Source of the DNA: Candidatus Nosocomiicoccus stercorigallinarum | Lineage (GTDB): Bacteria; Bacillota; Bacilli; Staphylococcales; Salinicoccaceae | Direction: 5' to 3' | NCBI GenBank assembly: GCA_019119225.1 | Contig: DWXM01000071.1 | Coordinates: forward strand, 1 to 64,000 | Length of the DNA stretch: 64,000 bases | Part shown: one piece after another, positions 54,855-64,000 of the stretch | How positions within the stretch are numbered: position 1 is the first letter of the stretch | How the letters are laid out: the number at the start of each line of letters is the position of its first letter | Notes under the pieces: model-generated | What the model was told of the DNA's origin: nothing | Databases searched by the model: none | Seen by the model: the letters and a program-made list of their open reading frames with translations, nothing else | Program-made: the position numbers and the translations under genes

Positions 54855-57251
54855 CTCGCGGATTGTAAATCCTTCTTTTTCAAATCTTTCTAACACTGGT
54901 TCATGTGCTTCTTTAACGTCGCTATCTTTAAGCGTATCTTCTTTGTTTTGATAAATTAAGTGTAATGCGATTGATTTTTTATCATTATCGATATGTTCAC
55001 CTTCATAGACGTCAAATGGATATATTTCGACTAAATAGTCTGGACGTAATGACCATACGAGGTCGATAATCGATTGTGATGTTACATCTCTAGGAACTTC
55101 TAAAGCAACGTCTCTAGAAATTGAAGGGAATTTAACAATCGGTTCATATATGATAGATTCACTCTTATCTAATACATGTTCTAAATCAATTTCTGCCACT
55201 GTCGTTTGACCTAAGTCATGTGCTTTACTATATGTCGGATGGAGTTCACCGATGACGCCGATATTAACATCGTTTAAATAAATATGTGCACTACGACCTG
55301 GGTGAAGCTCTTCGTAGTCAGTTGTTGCTTCAAAACGAACATCTTTTAATAAGTTAAACTCTGTAAAAATCGCTTCAACAATACCTTTTATATGATAAAA
55401 GTCAGGTTCATGACTCGTATTTAACCACTTCGTATCATTGACTTTTCCTGTTGATAGTACTGCAAGTTTTTGAATTTCATCTGGTAATTTAGTTTGACCA
55501 TTCGTTTTAAATATATTCCCGATTTCGAACAGCTCAATACGTTCTTGCATACGATTTTTATTGTAAACCGCATTATCTACAAGGTGTGGAATTAGACTTG
55601 TTCTTAATACAGAATGCATTTCACTCATTGGCATATTAAGCTTAAGTCCTTCGTTTAATGTCGTAAATTTACCGATATTTTCTTCACTTGTTAATGCATA
55701 GTTAATCGCTTGACTAAAACCGTTAGACATTAGTAACTCACGCATACTTCTCGTTTTAACTTGCGCATCTGTTAATTGACCTGGCGTAATCTTACTATAT
55801 TTAGGTAACGTTGACGGAATATTATCGTAACCGTAAATTCTCGCTACTTCTTCAGAAATATCTTCTTGAATTTTTAAGTCATCTCTTCTTGACGGAATGT
55901 AGCACGTTAGTTCGTCATCACCTTCAGCTTTTATACCGAGATGATCTAATATATCTTTCACTTCTTTAGAAGTTAACTCTAAACCGAGTCTTTTATTTAA
56001 GAAGCTCACTGATGTTTGAATAATAGTATCATCAAGGTTTAACGTTCCGTCAGATAAAAGTTGTGCTTCAACTTCACCACCTGCATACTTTTCAAGTAAG
56101 TGTGCTGCACGGTTTAATGCTTTTAAGACGAATACGTGAGATACTCCTTTTTCAAAACGTTGTGACGCTTCACTACGTAAATTTAAACGTGATGCAGTCT
56201 TACGAATACTCACTGGGTCAAAAAGAGCAGATTCAATCACGACATTTTTTGTATCATTTTTAACTTCAGAAAAGTCTCCGCCCATTACTCCAGCTAAAGC
56301 GACTGGTTCTTTACCATTAGTAACGACGATATCTGTATCGAGTAACTCGCGATCTTTACCGTCAAGAGTCGTCATTTTTTCACCATTTTTAGCATAACGC
56401 GTCACAATTTTTGTGCTACCGATTTTATCATAATCAAACATATGAATTGGTTGACCAAACTCAAGTAACACGTAGTTCGAAATGTCAACGACGTTATTAA
56501 TTGGACGAATGCCTGCTTTAATTAAACGAATTTGCATCCATAAAGGGCTTGGCTTAATTGTTACATTTTTAACGATACGCGCACCGTAATATTGTACACT
56601 CTCTTCATCATCAATCGAAACTGATAGTAGAGACGTGTCACTTGTTTCATTAAACGACTGATCTGGTTCAGTTACTTCTCCACCAAATAACGCGCGTGCT
56701 TCGTACGCACTACCAATCATTGATAATGCATCTTTTCTATTCGGTGTTAAGTCATACTCTAATACATAATCGTTTAAGTACAATGCGTCTAACGCATTTT
56801 GACCTGGCGTAATATTATCAGTTTCAGTAAAGATAAAGATCCCATCTTCAAATTCTTTCGGGCTTAAATCTTTTGGAATACCTAGTTCTTCTAAACTACA
56901 AATCATTCCTTCAGACTCTACACCACGAAGTTTTGCTTTACGAAGTTTAAGTCCAGGAATCTCTCCACCTACTTTAGCAACAATCACGTAAGTATCTGCT
57001 TGAATATTTGGTGCACCACATACGATTTGTACTGTTTCGTCACCAATATCAACTTTTGTAACATTTAATTTATCAGCATCAGGGTGCTTTTCACATTCTT
57101 TAACGTAACCAACGACGACATTTTTCACTGTTTCTCTATAGTCGATAATATCATCGACCTCAATACCGCTTCTTGTGATCGTTTCACTTAATTCGTGTTT
57201 TGAAACATCTAGCGGGATAAACTGATCTAACCACTCTTTAGATACTTTCAT
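54852..57251 (-). CDS. pheT: Phenylalanyl-tRNA synthetase beta subunit
   Basis: The 799-residue subunit has the N-terminal tRNA-binding EMAP domain ([23 protein letters not shown]), the B3/B4 editing region ([13 protein letters not shown]), B5 and the C-terminal RNA-binding FDX-ACB domain ([12 protein letters not shown]). The start was set at the ATG at 57251 after GAGGGG, overlapping pheS by 14 bases. It forms the alpha2-beta2 enzyme with PheS. Confidence 0.96.
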   Translation of the reverse strand: MKVSKEWLDQFIPLDVSKHELSETITRSGIEVDDIIDYRETVKNVVVGYVKECEKHPDADKLNVTKVDIGDETVQIVCGAPNIQADTYVIVAKVGGEIPGLKLRKAKLRGVESEGMICSLEELGIPKDLSPKEFEDGIFIFTETDNITPGQNALDALYLNDYVLEYDLTPNRKDALSMIGSAYEARALFGGEVTEPDQSFNETSDTSLLSVSIDDEESVQYYGARIVKNVTIKPSPLWMQIRLIKAGIRPINNVVDISNYVLLEFGQPIHMFDYDKIGSTKIVTRYAKNGEKMTTLDGKDRELLDTDIVVTNGKEPVALAGVMGGDFSEVKNDTKNVVIESALFDPVSIRKTASRLNLRSEASQRFEKGVSHVFVLKALNRAAHLLEKYAGGEVEAQLLSDGTLNLDDTIIQTSVSFLNKRLGLELTSKEVKDILDHLGIKAEGDDELTCYIPSRRDDLKIQEDISEEVARIYGYDNIPSTLPKYSKITPGQLTDAQVKTRSMRELLMSNGFSQAINYALTSEENIGKFTTLNEGLKLNMPMSEMHSVLRTSLIPHLVDNAVYNKNRMQERIELFEIGNIFKTNGQTKLPDEIQKLAVLSTGKVNDTKWLNTSHEPDFYHIKGIVEAIFTEFNLLKDVRFEATTDYEELHPGRSAHIYLNDVNIGVIGELHPTYSKAHDLGQTTVAEIDLEHVLDKSESIIYEPIVKFPSISRDVALEVPRDVTSQSIIDLVWSLRPDYLVEIYPFDVYEGEHIDNDKKSIALHLIYQNKEDTLKDSDVKEAHEPVLERFEKEGFTIRE

Positions 57252-58311
57252 GTTTAACCCCTCTTTCTTCAATATATTTAAACTGTTCTAAGAATTTTAA
57301 ATTGTTTGTGTACATATGACGGATGTCTTCAATTCCGTAATATAACATTGCGATACGGTCTGGACCCATACCAAACGCAAAGCCACTATACTCATTACTG
57401 TCAAACCCTGCCATTTCTAATACGTTCGGGTGCACCATACCAGCACCAAGTATTTCTATCCAGCCGGATTGTTTACATACGTTACATCCTTTACCACCAC
57501 ATTTAAAGCATGACACGTCGACTTCAACACTTGGTTCAGTGAACGGGAAGTAGCTTGGACGTAAACGAATTTCACGGTCTTGTCCAAAAATTTCTTTTAA
57601 AAATAACTCTAACGTGCCTTTTAAATCTGCAAGTGAAACATTTTTGTCAACTACAAGTCCTTCGATTTGAGTAAACTGGTGTGAATGTGTCGCATCATCA
57701 CTATCACGGCGATATACTTTACCTGGACAAATGATTTTAATTGGTCCTTCACCATTTGCTGCATTTAATACACGTGCTTGTACTGGTGAAGTGTGTGTAC
57801 GTAATAATGTTTCGTTTGAAATATAAAAAGAATCTTGCATGTCACGCGCTGGGTGAGTTTTTGGTAAGTTTAATGCCTCAAAGTTATAATAGTCACTTTC
57901 AACTTCATAACCTTCATATACCTCGTATCCGAGTCCAACAAAAATATCCTCGATACTATCGATAATATGTTGAAGCGGATGTTTACCACCAATTGGACGT
58001 TGTCTACCAGGTAGTGTCACGTCGATTGTTTCACGCTCTAACTTTTCTTTTAATAATCTCGCTTCAACTTCTTCAATTCCACTTTCTATTCTTTCTTGAA
58101 TTGATTGACGTAACTTATTCACGCGTTGACCGAAATCTTTTTTATCTTCATTTGGGATTTCTTTCATATGTTGCATTAACGTCGTAACAGTTCCTTTTTT
58201 ACCTAAAAACTTTACTCGTAGATCGTCGAGTTGTTTACGATCATTTACATCTTTAAATAGCGATTCAAATTTTTCTTTAATCGCGTCCATATCAATGTCT
58301 TTATGGTTCAA
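57238..58311 (-). CDS. pheS: Phenylalanyl-tRNA synthetase alpha subunit
   Basis: The 357-residue class II subunit carries [38 protein letters not shown] and the motif 3 region [11 protein letters not shown]. The start was set at a TTG at 58311, six bases after GAGGTG; an internal ATG (58290) has no ribosome site and would shorten the N-terminus, while the longest frame runs back into the T-box. Regulation is by the Phe T-box upstream. Confidence 0.95.
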   Translation of the reverse strand: MNHKDIDMDAIKEKFESLFKDVNDRKQLDDLRVKFLGKKGTVTTLMQHMKEIPNEDKKDFGQRVNKLRQSIQERIESGIEEVEARLLKEKLERETIDVTLPGRQRPIGGKHPLQHIIDSIEDIFVGLGYEVYEGYEVESDYYNFEALNLPKTHPARDMQDSFYISNETLLRTHTSPVQARVLNAANGEGPIKIICPGKVYRRDSDDATHSHQFTQIEGLVVDKNVSLADLKGTLELFLKEIFGQDREIRLRPSYFPFTEPSVEVDVSCFKCGGKGCNVCKQSGWIEILGAGMVHPNVLEMAGFDSNEYSGFAFGMGPDRIAMLYYGIEDIRHMYTNNLKFLEQFKYIEERGVKHESI

Positions 58312-58344
58312 TTCATTCACCTCATTATAATTTTTTGCATATAA

Positions 58345-58560
58345 AAACTCCGTCCAAATAAATAGGACGGAGTTCCGTGGTACCACCTAAAATTCCTGTT
58401 AAACAGGCACTCTCATTTTATAAGGAAATGACCCTTTAACTTCATCTGTTAGGTGAACCCTGACTATAAGTATGAGAATACTTCCACCAATGTATTCACT
58501 CTCTGGTCATACTAATGTTGTCATTTATGCCTACTTCACTTGAAGTTATTATTTAATTAA
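58345..58560 (-). promoter_or_regulatory. T-box leader of pheST (tRNA-Phe)
   Basis: The T-box AGGTGGTACCACGG (58388-58375) and the terminator ACTCCGTCC/GGACGGAGT (58347-58373) with a T-rich tail are clear on the minus strand. TGGT fits the A discriminator of tRNA-Phe. A lower helix TAACTTCA/TGAAGTTA bounds stem I, and a TTC triplet in GGGTTCACC is the probable specifier. A TATAAT lies at 58570-58565. Confidence 0.9.
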
Positions 58561-58588
58561 GTAAATTATACAATATTTTATAAAAAAC

Positions 58589-59305
58589 TTAAAGGCTATA
58601 CTGATGCATTAAAATTCCACCAGCAACGGAGACGTTTAAACTCTCTGCATTACCTGGCATATCAATTTTTACTTTATAGTTTGCATGACTTAATACGTCA
58701 TCACTTACACCTTGTCCCTCATTACCAAGGACAATCATTAATGGACCAGTGATTTTTTGACTACTTAGGGCCTCGCCTTGAAGATCTGTCGTTAATACAG
58801 TTCCATCGAAATCGTTCATGGTTTCGACTAAGTCCGTATCTTCTATCGACACGTGAAAGTGACTTCCTTGACTACTACGTAGAACTTTATCACTATACGG
58901 ATCGACAGTATCTTTTCCAATTAATATACGATTAAAGTTAAACGCATCAGCTGTTCGAATTAATGTACCTAAATTCCCTGGGTCTTGGATACCGTCTAAA
59001 GCAAGAATTCGATCACTATTAATAGTTTGAGTGTTCATTTCAACTACGGCGACAATACCAGGTGGTGTAACAAGTGTTGAGAGTGACTTCATAACGTCTT
59101 TAGTCACAACTGTCGTTTTTAAATCAAAGTTAAATTCACTATTTTCTAATACAAATAACTCTAATATATTTGCATTCCACTTTAGCGCTTCTTCAATTAA
59201 ATGCTCGCCTTCAATTAAAAATTGCTTGGCTTTTGTACGTTCCTTTTTCGTCAGGAGTTTACGTACAGCTTTAATACGCTTATTATCTTTAGACGTAATT
59301 ACCAT
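58589..59305 (-). CDS. TrmH/SpoU-family RNA 2'-O-methyltransferase
   Basis: The 238-residue protein has an N-terminal substrate-binding domain (FLIEGEHLIEEALKW) and the SPOUT knot motifs: LDGIQDPGNLGTLIRTADAF, IVLGNEGQGVSDDVL and IDMPGNAESLNVSVAGGILMHQ. It methylates ribose in rRNA or tRNA; the exact site cannot be read off. It overlaps the M42 peptidase stop by seven bases (ATGGTAA). The pheST T-box follows. Confidence 0.92.
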   Translation of the reverse strand: MVITSKDNKRIKAVRKLLTKKERTKAKQFLIEGEHLIEEALKWNANILELFVLENSEFNFDLKTTVVTKDVMKSLSTLVTPPGIVAVVEMNTQTINSDRILALDGIQDPGNLGTLIRTADAFNFNRILIGKDTVDPYSDKVLRSSQGSHFHVSIEDTDLVETMNDFDGTVLTTDLQGEALSSQKITGPLMIVLGNEGQGVSDDVLSHANYKVKIDMPGNAESLNVSVAGGILMHQYSL

Positions 59306-60369
59306 TTAATTTCGTCAACGACTTCATCGTTTAATGATTTCACGATTTCAACGACAAGTTTAACTGCATTGTTAAAGTCATCACGGTGCATAATACTAAC
59401 GTTTGAGTGCATATATCTTAATGGTACACCAATCGCAAGTGATGGTACCCCGTCATGCACAGTATGGAAGCGTCCAGCATCAGTTCCACCACCAGGGATT
59501 GCTTGAAGCTGTACATCGATTCCTTTTTCTTCAGCGAGTTTTTGAACGTGTTTTCTAAATCCAACGTGACCGATATTTGTCGCATCTAAAATGACGAGTA
59601 ATGGACCATCGCCGAGTACTCCTACACCATCACTCGTTTGTAGTCCAGGAGTATCTGTGGCGATACCGACGTCAATCGCGATCGCGAGATCTGGATTCAC
59701 TTTATGTGCAGCAGTCTGTGCACCACGTAGCCCGACTTCTTCTTGAACTGTTGCACCACTCACTAAGTTAATGTCGATATCTTCATTTTTTAACTCGTTT
59801 AATACTTCAACAGATAATGCACAACCGAACCTATTGTCAAACGCTTTTGCTAAAATATAATCCTTATTTGCCATCTCCGTAAATTCAGTATAAGGTACAA
59901 TCATGTCGCCAGGTTTAACACCTAGTGATTCTGCTTCTTCTTTATCTTTCACTCCGATATCTAGATACATATCTTTAATATCGACTGTTTTGTTACGCGC
60001 TTCAGGTGATAACATATGAGGAGGTGTTGACCCAACTACTCCGACGTATTCACCGTTATCAGTAACAAGTGTCATTTTTTGAGATAAAATCACCTGACTC
60101 CACCAACCACCGATTGGTGTAAATTTAATGAATCCTTTATCGTCTATTTGAGTAACCATAAAACCAATTTCGTCTAAGTGACCACCGATTAAAATCGTAC
60201 GTGATCCGTTACCTTTTTTCTTACCAAAAACACTACCTAAGTTATCTTCAATAATTTCGTCTGATACTGGAGTTAAATATTCTTTCATTAATTTTTTTAC
60301 GTCATATTCAAAACCAGAAATTCCATTAACATCTGTCAGAGATTTTAATAATTCTAATTGTTTATCCAT
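59299..60369 (-). CDS. M42-family metallopeptidase (glutamyl/cellulase-M type aminopeptidase)
   Basis: The 356-residue protein shows the M42 layout: metal ligands in IGGHLDEIGFMV, KAFDNRFGCALS and QEEVGLRGA, the PDLAIAIDVGIATD segment and a final histidine in RYMHSNVSIMHRDD. These are cytosolic dinuclear-metal aminopeptidases that assemble into dodecamers. The start was set at the ATG at 60369 after AAAGGGG. Confidence 0.93.
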   Translation of the reverse strand: MDKQLELLKSLTDVNGISGFEYDVKKLMKEYLTPVSDEIIEDNLGSVFGKKKGNGSRTILIGGHLDEIGFMVTQIDDKGFIKFTPIGGWWSQVILSQKMTLVTDNGEYVGVVGSTPPHMLSPEARNKTVDIKDMYLDIGVKDKEEAESLGVKPGDMIVPYTEFTEMANKDYILAKAFDNRFGCALSVEVLNELKNEDIDINLVSGATVQEEVGLRGAQTAAHKVNPDLAIAIDVGIATDTPGLQTSDGVGVLGDGPLLVILDATNIGHVGFRKHVQKLAEEKGIDVQLQAIPGGGTDAGRFHTVHDGVPSLAIGVPLRYMHSNVSIMHRDDFNNAVKLVVEIVKSLNDEVVDEIKW

Positions 60370-60424
60370 ATGTATCCCCTTTCTTATATACACTTTATTT
60401 TAGCATATTATTATATTTTGTATA

Positions 60425-60456
60425 AAAAAATCCACATTGAATGAATCAATGTGGAT
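60425..60456 (-). terminator. Terminator of infC-rpmI-rplT
   Basis: ATCCACATTGA and TCAATGTGGAT form an 11-bp stem followed by seven Ts on the minus strand. Confidence 0.92.
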
Positions 60457-60463
60457 CGTTAAA

Positions 60464-60820
60464 TTATTTTAAAGCGTCTTTTGCTTTGTTTACTAATTCT
60501 TCGAATGCTTTTTCATCGTTAATTGCGATTTCAGAAAGCATCTTACGGTTCATTTCGATACCTGCAAGTTTAAGTCCGTTCATTAAACGGCTGTAGCTGA
60601 TGTCGTGTTGACGTGCAGCTGCGTTAATACGTGCAATCCATAATTTACGGAATTCACGTTTTCTATTTTTACGGTCACGGTATGCATACTGACCTGATTT
60701 AATTACTTGTTGCTTAGCAACTCTATATAAATTACCTTTGGCACCGAAGTAGCCTTTTGATTGTTTTAATAATCTTTTACGTCTTTTGTGAGTAGTTACT
60801 CCTCTTTTTACACGAGCCAT
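60464..60820 (-). CDS. rplT: 50S ribosomal protein L20
   Basis: The 118-residue basic protein matches L20: [19 protein letters not shown] start and [14 protein letters not shown]-type centre. It binds 23S rRNA early in 50S assembly and in Firmicutes also represses its own operon through the leader RNA. It follows rpmI by 20 bases and ends the operon. Confidence 0.98.
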   Translation of the reverse strand: MARVKRGVTTHKRRKRLLKQSKGYFGAKGNLYRVAKQQVIKSGQYAYRDRKNRKREFRKLWIARINAAARQHDISYSRLMNGLKLAGIEMNRKMLSEIAINDEKAFEELVNKAKDALK

Positions 60821-60840
60821 TATTGTTCCTCCTTAATGAA

Positions 60841-61044
60841 TTATTTACCAGCTCTAGCGAGTAAATGTTTTAGTCTTTTAGCGTCTGATTTCGCAACTAA
60901 TGCTGGTTGACGAAGTTTACGCTTTTGTTTTTTAGTTTTGTTTGCCATTAAGTGGCTAGTGAACGCTTGTGAGCGTTTGAAATTACCAGATGCTGTTTTC
61001 TTAACACGTTTTTTGTAACCTTTATGAGTTTTCATTTTAGGCAT
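60841..61044 (-). CDS. rpmI: 50S ribosomal protein L35
   Basis: The 67-residue, highly basic protein has the L35 pattern ([19 protein letters not shown] and RKLRQPALV). It lies between infC and rplT, the conserved order. Confidence 0.97.
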   Translation of the reverse strand: MPKMKTHKGYKKRVKKTASGNFKRSQAFTSHLMANKTKKQKRKLRQPALVAKSDAKRLKHLLARAGK

Positions 61045-61069
61045 GATAAATTTCCTCCAAAATCAAGTA

Positions 61070-61588
61070 TTATTTTTCTTTTTTAGGTGCTAAAACAAGG
61101 AACATAGAGCGTCCTTCCATCTTTGGACGAACCTCAATTTCTCCTTCTTCTTTTAGCGCTTCAGCAAATTTAACAAGTACATCTCTTCCGATATCTTTGT
61201 GTGTAATTGCACGGCCTCTGAAACGAATTGAAGCTTTAACTTTATCACCTTTAGATAAGAACTTCTTCGCTTGATTTGCTTTAGTGTTAAAGTCGTGTTC
61301 TTCAATTGTTGGAGAAAGACGTATTTCTTTAACGTTAATGACACGTTGTTTTTTACGTGCTTCTCTTTCTTTTTTCTGTTGCTCATATTTGTACTTACCG
61401 TAGTCCATAATACGCGCAACAGGTGGTTTCGCATTTGGCGCAACTAAAACGAGGTCAAGATCTACTCTCTCTGCCATTTCTAGCGCTTCTTTTTTAGACT
61501 TAATACCGAGCTGTTCGCCATTTTGGCTGATTAATCGAACTTCTTTTGCACGAATACGATTATTAATAATTGCTTGGTCTTTTGCTAT
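61070..61588 (-). CDS. infC: Translation initiation factor IF-3 (ATA start)
   Basis: The 172-residue factor matches IF-3 along its length: [32 protein letters not shown], the linker, [17 protein letters not shown], and [15 protein letters not shown]. It prevents subunit joining and checks the start codon. No ATG fits. The strongest reading is an ATA at 61588, eight bases after GGAGG. Rare starts (AUU, AUA, AUC) in infC are known and allow IF-3 to repress its own translation. A GTG three codons upstream overlaps the ribosome site. An attenuator leader precedes it. Confidence 0.92.
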   Translation of the reverse strand: MAKDQAIINNRIRAKEVRLISQNGEQLGIKSKKEALEMAERVDLDLVLVAPNAKPPVARIMDYGKYKYEQQKKEREARKKQRVINVKEIRLSPTIEEHDFNTKANQAKKFLSKGDKVKASIRFRGRAITHKDIGRDVLVKFAEALKEEGEIEVRPKMEGRSMFLVLAPKKEK

Positions 61589-61618
61589 TGTTGACACCTC
61601 CAAAAATTTAACGAACAA

Positions 61619-61745
61619 AAAAGAGCGAGTGCATAGCTACACCCGCTCTCTGAAATAGACACTAATGTGTCCAGTCCCGAAAAACCCTTTTACCTTAGGC
61701 TTAGGGTGTGAAGCGGGAGCTTCAACTTGTCCGTTCAATTCAACT
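61619..61745 (-). promoter_or_regulatory. infC operon leader (L20-leader type) with terminator
   Basis: Between the promoter and infC lies a 100-base structured leader (paired-looking CTCCCGCTTCA, CCTAAGCCTAAGG and GGACACATTAGTGTC). It ends in a terminator hairpin: AGAGCGGGTG pairs with CACTCGCTCT (61622-61649), followed by Ts. The position fits the L20-binding attenuator known in Firmicutes. Confidence 0.8.
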
Positions 61746-61751
61746 CTTATA

Positions 61752-61780
61752 ACTATATACTAAGTTTTAATATAAGTCAA
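61752..61780 (-). promoter_or_regulatory. Promoter of the infC operon
   Basis: TTGACT (61780-61775) and TATAGT (61757-61752) are 17 bp apart on the minus strand. Confidence 0.7.
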
Positions 61781-61786
61781 ATATTT

Positions 61787-62221
61787 TTATAAATTAAATT
61801 TCGCTTTGACTGCTTTTTTCTTTAACTCTTTTAAAAATGCTTCTTTTTCTCTCGGTGAAACTTTTACGTTATCATACACGCCACCTGTGTAGTCAATTTG
61901 TATCGCGTCTTCACTTTTTGCTGCTTTATTTCCACCGACGATAATATCCTCTGTCAGTTCGACATGTGTAATTGCATCATAATAAATTTTTGATTTTTTA
62001 ATCCCGTTATGAATAATCAATTGATGATCAGTAAACACATATTTTACAGGTTTAAATGTATTCACAAGTACGATAATGATAATGAGCAATATCGATACAG
62101 AAATTCGATATAACGAAATATCTCGAAACATTCCGAGTAAAAGTATAATAACAGTCGGTACAAAGAATAATAAAATGTTGTACCGAATGAATTTACTGCC
62201 GTATTTTGAATAATAGGTCAT
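61787..62221 (-). CDS. Membrane-anchored PH-domain protein
   Basis: The 144-residue protein has two adjacent hydrophobic helices (about residues 15-31 and 36-53) and then a soluble domain with a bacterial PH-like pattern (VKYVFTDHQLIIHNGIKKSKIYYDAITHVELTED). It ends in a Lys-rich helix. The function is unknown. It sits 15 bp after thrS with GGCGGGTG as ribosome site, just before the infC promoter. Confidence 0.7.
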   Translation of the reverse strand: MTYYSKYGSKFIRYNILLFFVPTVIILLLGMFRDISLYRISVSILLIIIIVLVNTFKPVKYVFTDHQLIIHNGIKKSKIYYDAITHVELTEDIIVGGNKAAKSEDAIQIDYTGGVYDNVKVSPREKEAFLKELKKKAVKAKFNL

Positions 62222-62236
62222 ATAATCACCCGCCGA

Positions 62237-64000
62237 TTATTTTTTTAGACGAATTTCATCGACAAGTTTGTATAAGAAGTCTTCTTTTTCGTAACTATTT
62301 TGTTCTTTCTCTCCATATTTACGAACGTTTACTTCTTTTGCTTCAACTTCTTTGTCACCAACAACGACTTGGTAAGGGACTTTACGAGTTTGTGCATCTC
62401 TAATTTTATACCCTAGTTTTTCATCGCGTGTATCGATGTCTGCACGAATTCCGTATGATTTCATTTCATCTAAAATTTCACGTGCGTAGTCGTAATGTAA
62501 ATCTAAGTTAACTGGAATAATTTGTACTTGTTCTGGTGCTAACCATAATGGGAATGCACCTTTATATTCTTCAATTAAGAATGCAACGAAACGTTCCATC
62601 GTTCCAACAACACCGCGGTGGATAACGACCGGACGATGATTTTGACCGTCTTCACCAATATAAGTGAGATCAAAACGCTCTGGTAATAAGAAGTCAAGTT
62701 GTACTGTTGATAGTGTTTCTTCAATACCTGAAGCTGTTTTAACTTGAACGTCAATTTTTGGTCCATAGAATGCCGCTTCATCGACTGCTTCAACATACTC
62801 TAGTTCTAAGTCGTCTGCCGCTTCTTTCAACATCTTTTCAGCCATTTGCCACATTTCGTCGTCATCAAAGTATTTCTCAGTGTTTTCTGGATCACGATAA
62901 CTTAATCTAAATGAGTAATTTTCAATGTTAAAGTCTTTGTAAACTTCTTCGATTAAATGAAGCACACGTTTAATTTCTTCTTTAATTTGATCTGGACGCA
63001 CGAATACGTGTGCGTCGTTTAAGACCATTCCTCTTACACGTTGTAATCCTGACACTGCACCTGACGCTTCATAGCGGTGCATCATTCCTAATTCTGCGAT
63101 ACGAATTGGGAGTTCACGGTATGAATGTCTTTCATTTTTATAGACCATCATATGGTGTGGACAGTTCATAGGTCGAAGGACTAATTCTTCATTACCGACT
63201 TTCATTGGTGGGAACATGTCGTCTTGATAGTGATCCCAGTGTCCACTTGTTTTATATAAATCACTGTTTGCTAAGATTGGAGTATATACGTGGTCATATC
63301 CAAGCGCGACTTCTTTGTCGACGATATAACGTTCAATCTCACGGCGAATTGTCGCACCGTTTGGTAACCAGAACGGTAGACCTGCACCAACGAGTTGTGA
63401 CGTATCGAAAATTTTCATTTCACGTCCAATTCTTCTGTGGTCACGTTCTTTTCTTTCTTCTAACATTTTTAAATGTTCTTCTAAATCTTTCTTTTTAAAG
63501 AATGCTGTACCGTAAATACGTTGAAGCATTTTGTTATCAGAATCTCCGCGCCAATATGCTCCAGCGATTGATAACAATTTAAATTCTTTAATTTTAGATG
63601 TTCTCGGTACGTGTACACCGCGGCATAAGTCTGTGAAATCGTCTTGAGTATATACAGTGACGAGTTCATTTTCAGGAATCGCATCGATTAACTCAAGTTT
63701 ATATTCGTCATCTTTAAATAATTCTTTAGCTTCATCTCTAGATAATACTCGACGTTCGATTGGAATATTTTCGTCGATGATTTGTTTCATTTCACGCTCG
63801 ATTTTAGGGAAGTCTTCTGAAGAAAGACTTTCATCCATATCAAAGTCATAGTAAAATCCGCCCTCGATGACTGGACCGACTCCGAATTTTACATCTTTAT
63901 AAAGACGAGTTAATGCGTGAGCAAGTAAGTGTGCTGTTGAGTGACGCATCACTTCTAATCCTTCTTCTGATTTATCTGTAAACAATTCAATTTCAGCATC
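62237..64000 (-). CDS. thrS: Threonyl-tRNA synthetase, N-terminus beyond the right edge
   Basis: The frame is open to the window end, giving 587 visible residues of an enzyme usually near 645. The TGS domain and part of the editing domain are missing. Visible are the end of the editing region ([20 protein letters not shown]), class II motif 2 and zinc ligand ([12 protein letters not shown]), motif 3 ([18 protein letters not shown]) and the anticodon-binding domain. It charges tRNA-Thr. The order thrS, PH protein, infC operon fits staphylococci. Confidence 0.96.
   Translation of the reverse strand, partial: DAEIELFTDKSEEGLEVMRHSTAHLLAHALTRLYKDVKFGVGPVIEGGFYYDFDMDESLSSEDFPKIEREMKQIIDENIPIERRVLSRDEAKELFKDDEYKLELIDAIPENELVTVYTQDDFTDLCRGVHVPRTSKIKEFKLLSIAGAYWRGDSDNKMLQRIYGTAFFKKKDLEEHLKMLEERKERDHRRIGREMKIFDTSQLVGAGLPFWLPNGATIRREIERYIVDKEVALGYDHVYTPILANSDLYKTSGHWDHYQDDMFPPMKVGNEELVLRPMNCPHHMMVYKNERHSYRELPIRIAELGMMHRYEASGAVSGLQRVRGMVLNDAHVFVRPDQIKEEIKRVLHLIEEVYKDFNIENYSFRLSYRDPENTEKYFDDDEMWQMAEKMLKEAADDLELEYVEAVDEAAFYGPKIDVQVKTASGIEETLSTVQLDFLLPERFDLTYIGEDGQNHRPVVIHRGVVGTMERFVAFLIEEYKGAFPLWLAPEQVQIIPVNLDLHYDYAREILDEMKSYGIRADIDTRDEKLGYKIRDAQTRKVPYQVVVGDKEVEAKEVNVRKYGEKEQNSYEKEDFLYKLVDEIRLKK

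Noticed and set aside
62237-64000. Truncated thrS pseudogene
   Set aside because: The frame is open to the last base of the window with matching upstream residues, so the gene simply continues beyond the edge.

Overview
The window is AT-rich, gene-dense chromosomal DNA from a low-GC Gram-positive bacterium. The gene content points to the family Staphylococcaceae: adjacent femA and femB homologues (pentaglycine interpeptide enzymes), parE-parC next to plsY, a sdhCAB-MarR-murI-rdgB-yfcE block behind uvrC, pheST to polX/mutS2/trxA, and thrS before infC-rpmI-rplT. A third Fem-type gene, a Tat-exported GMC/gluconate-2-dehydrogenase-type pair and the missing hemX suggest a relative outside core Staphylococcus, such as Jeotgalicoccus, Nosocomiicoccus or Salinicoccus. 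The genus is an inference. No phage, transposase or IS element was seen. Most genes are on the minus strand.

Region by region. 1-1940: a T-box leader with two antiterminator/terminator modules reading leftward out of the window, then a TPP riboswitch driving tenA-thiW, followed by a 52-bp tandem repeat. 2012-7228: three tandem Fem ligases and a LexA-box-controlled Y-family polymerase. 7273-11468: a secreted DUF1002 protein, an ABC exporter, and a LytTR-DUF3021 pair. 11469-12430: an orphan gene flanked by two similar arrays of inverted TGTTA half-sites spaced 50-51 bp, the most unusual feature of the window. 12468-15052: GMC dehydrogenase and its Tat-dependent subunit 3. 15118-23720: parC, parE, plsY, acnA, mscL. 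23724-29136: folC, valS with a Val T-box, an AbrB-family membrane protein and a 37-residue membrane ORF. 29205-39488: the haem operon hemACDBL, engB, clpX, tig, a helical hypothetical protein and a NUDIX protein. 39547-41716: preQ1 riboswitch-queT and a DASS carboxylate transporter. 41720-49373: tRNA-Arg(UCU), yfcE, rdgB, murI, marR, sdhBAC, uvrC. 49382-60369: trxA, mutS2, polX, cvpA, zapA, pheT/pheS with a Phe T-box, an rRNA-type methyltransferase and an M42 peptidase. 60425-64000: rplT, rpmI, infC with an attenuator leader, a PH-domain protein, and thrS cut by the right edge.

Functionally this is mainly core metabolism and information processing under RNA-based control: three T-boxes, TPP, preQ1 and the infC leader. 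Several start codons were moved from the longest open frame to positions set by a Shine-Dalgarno sequence, including non-ATG starts for parE, pheS, sdhC, queT, the LytTR gene, the orphan gene and (ATA) infC. Positions of motifs and repeats were read by eye.
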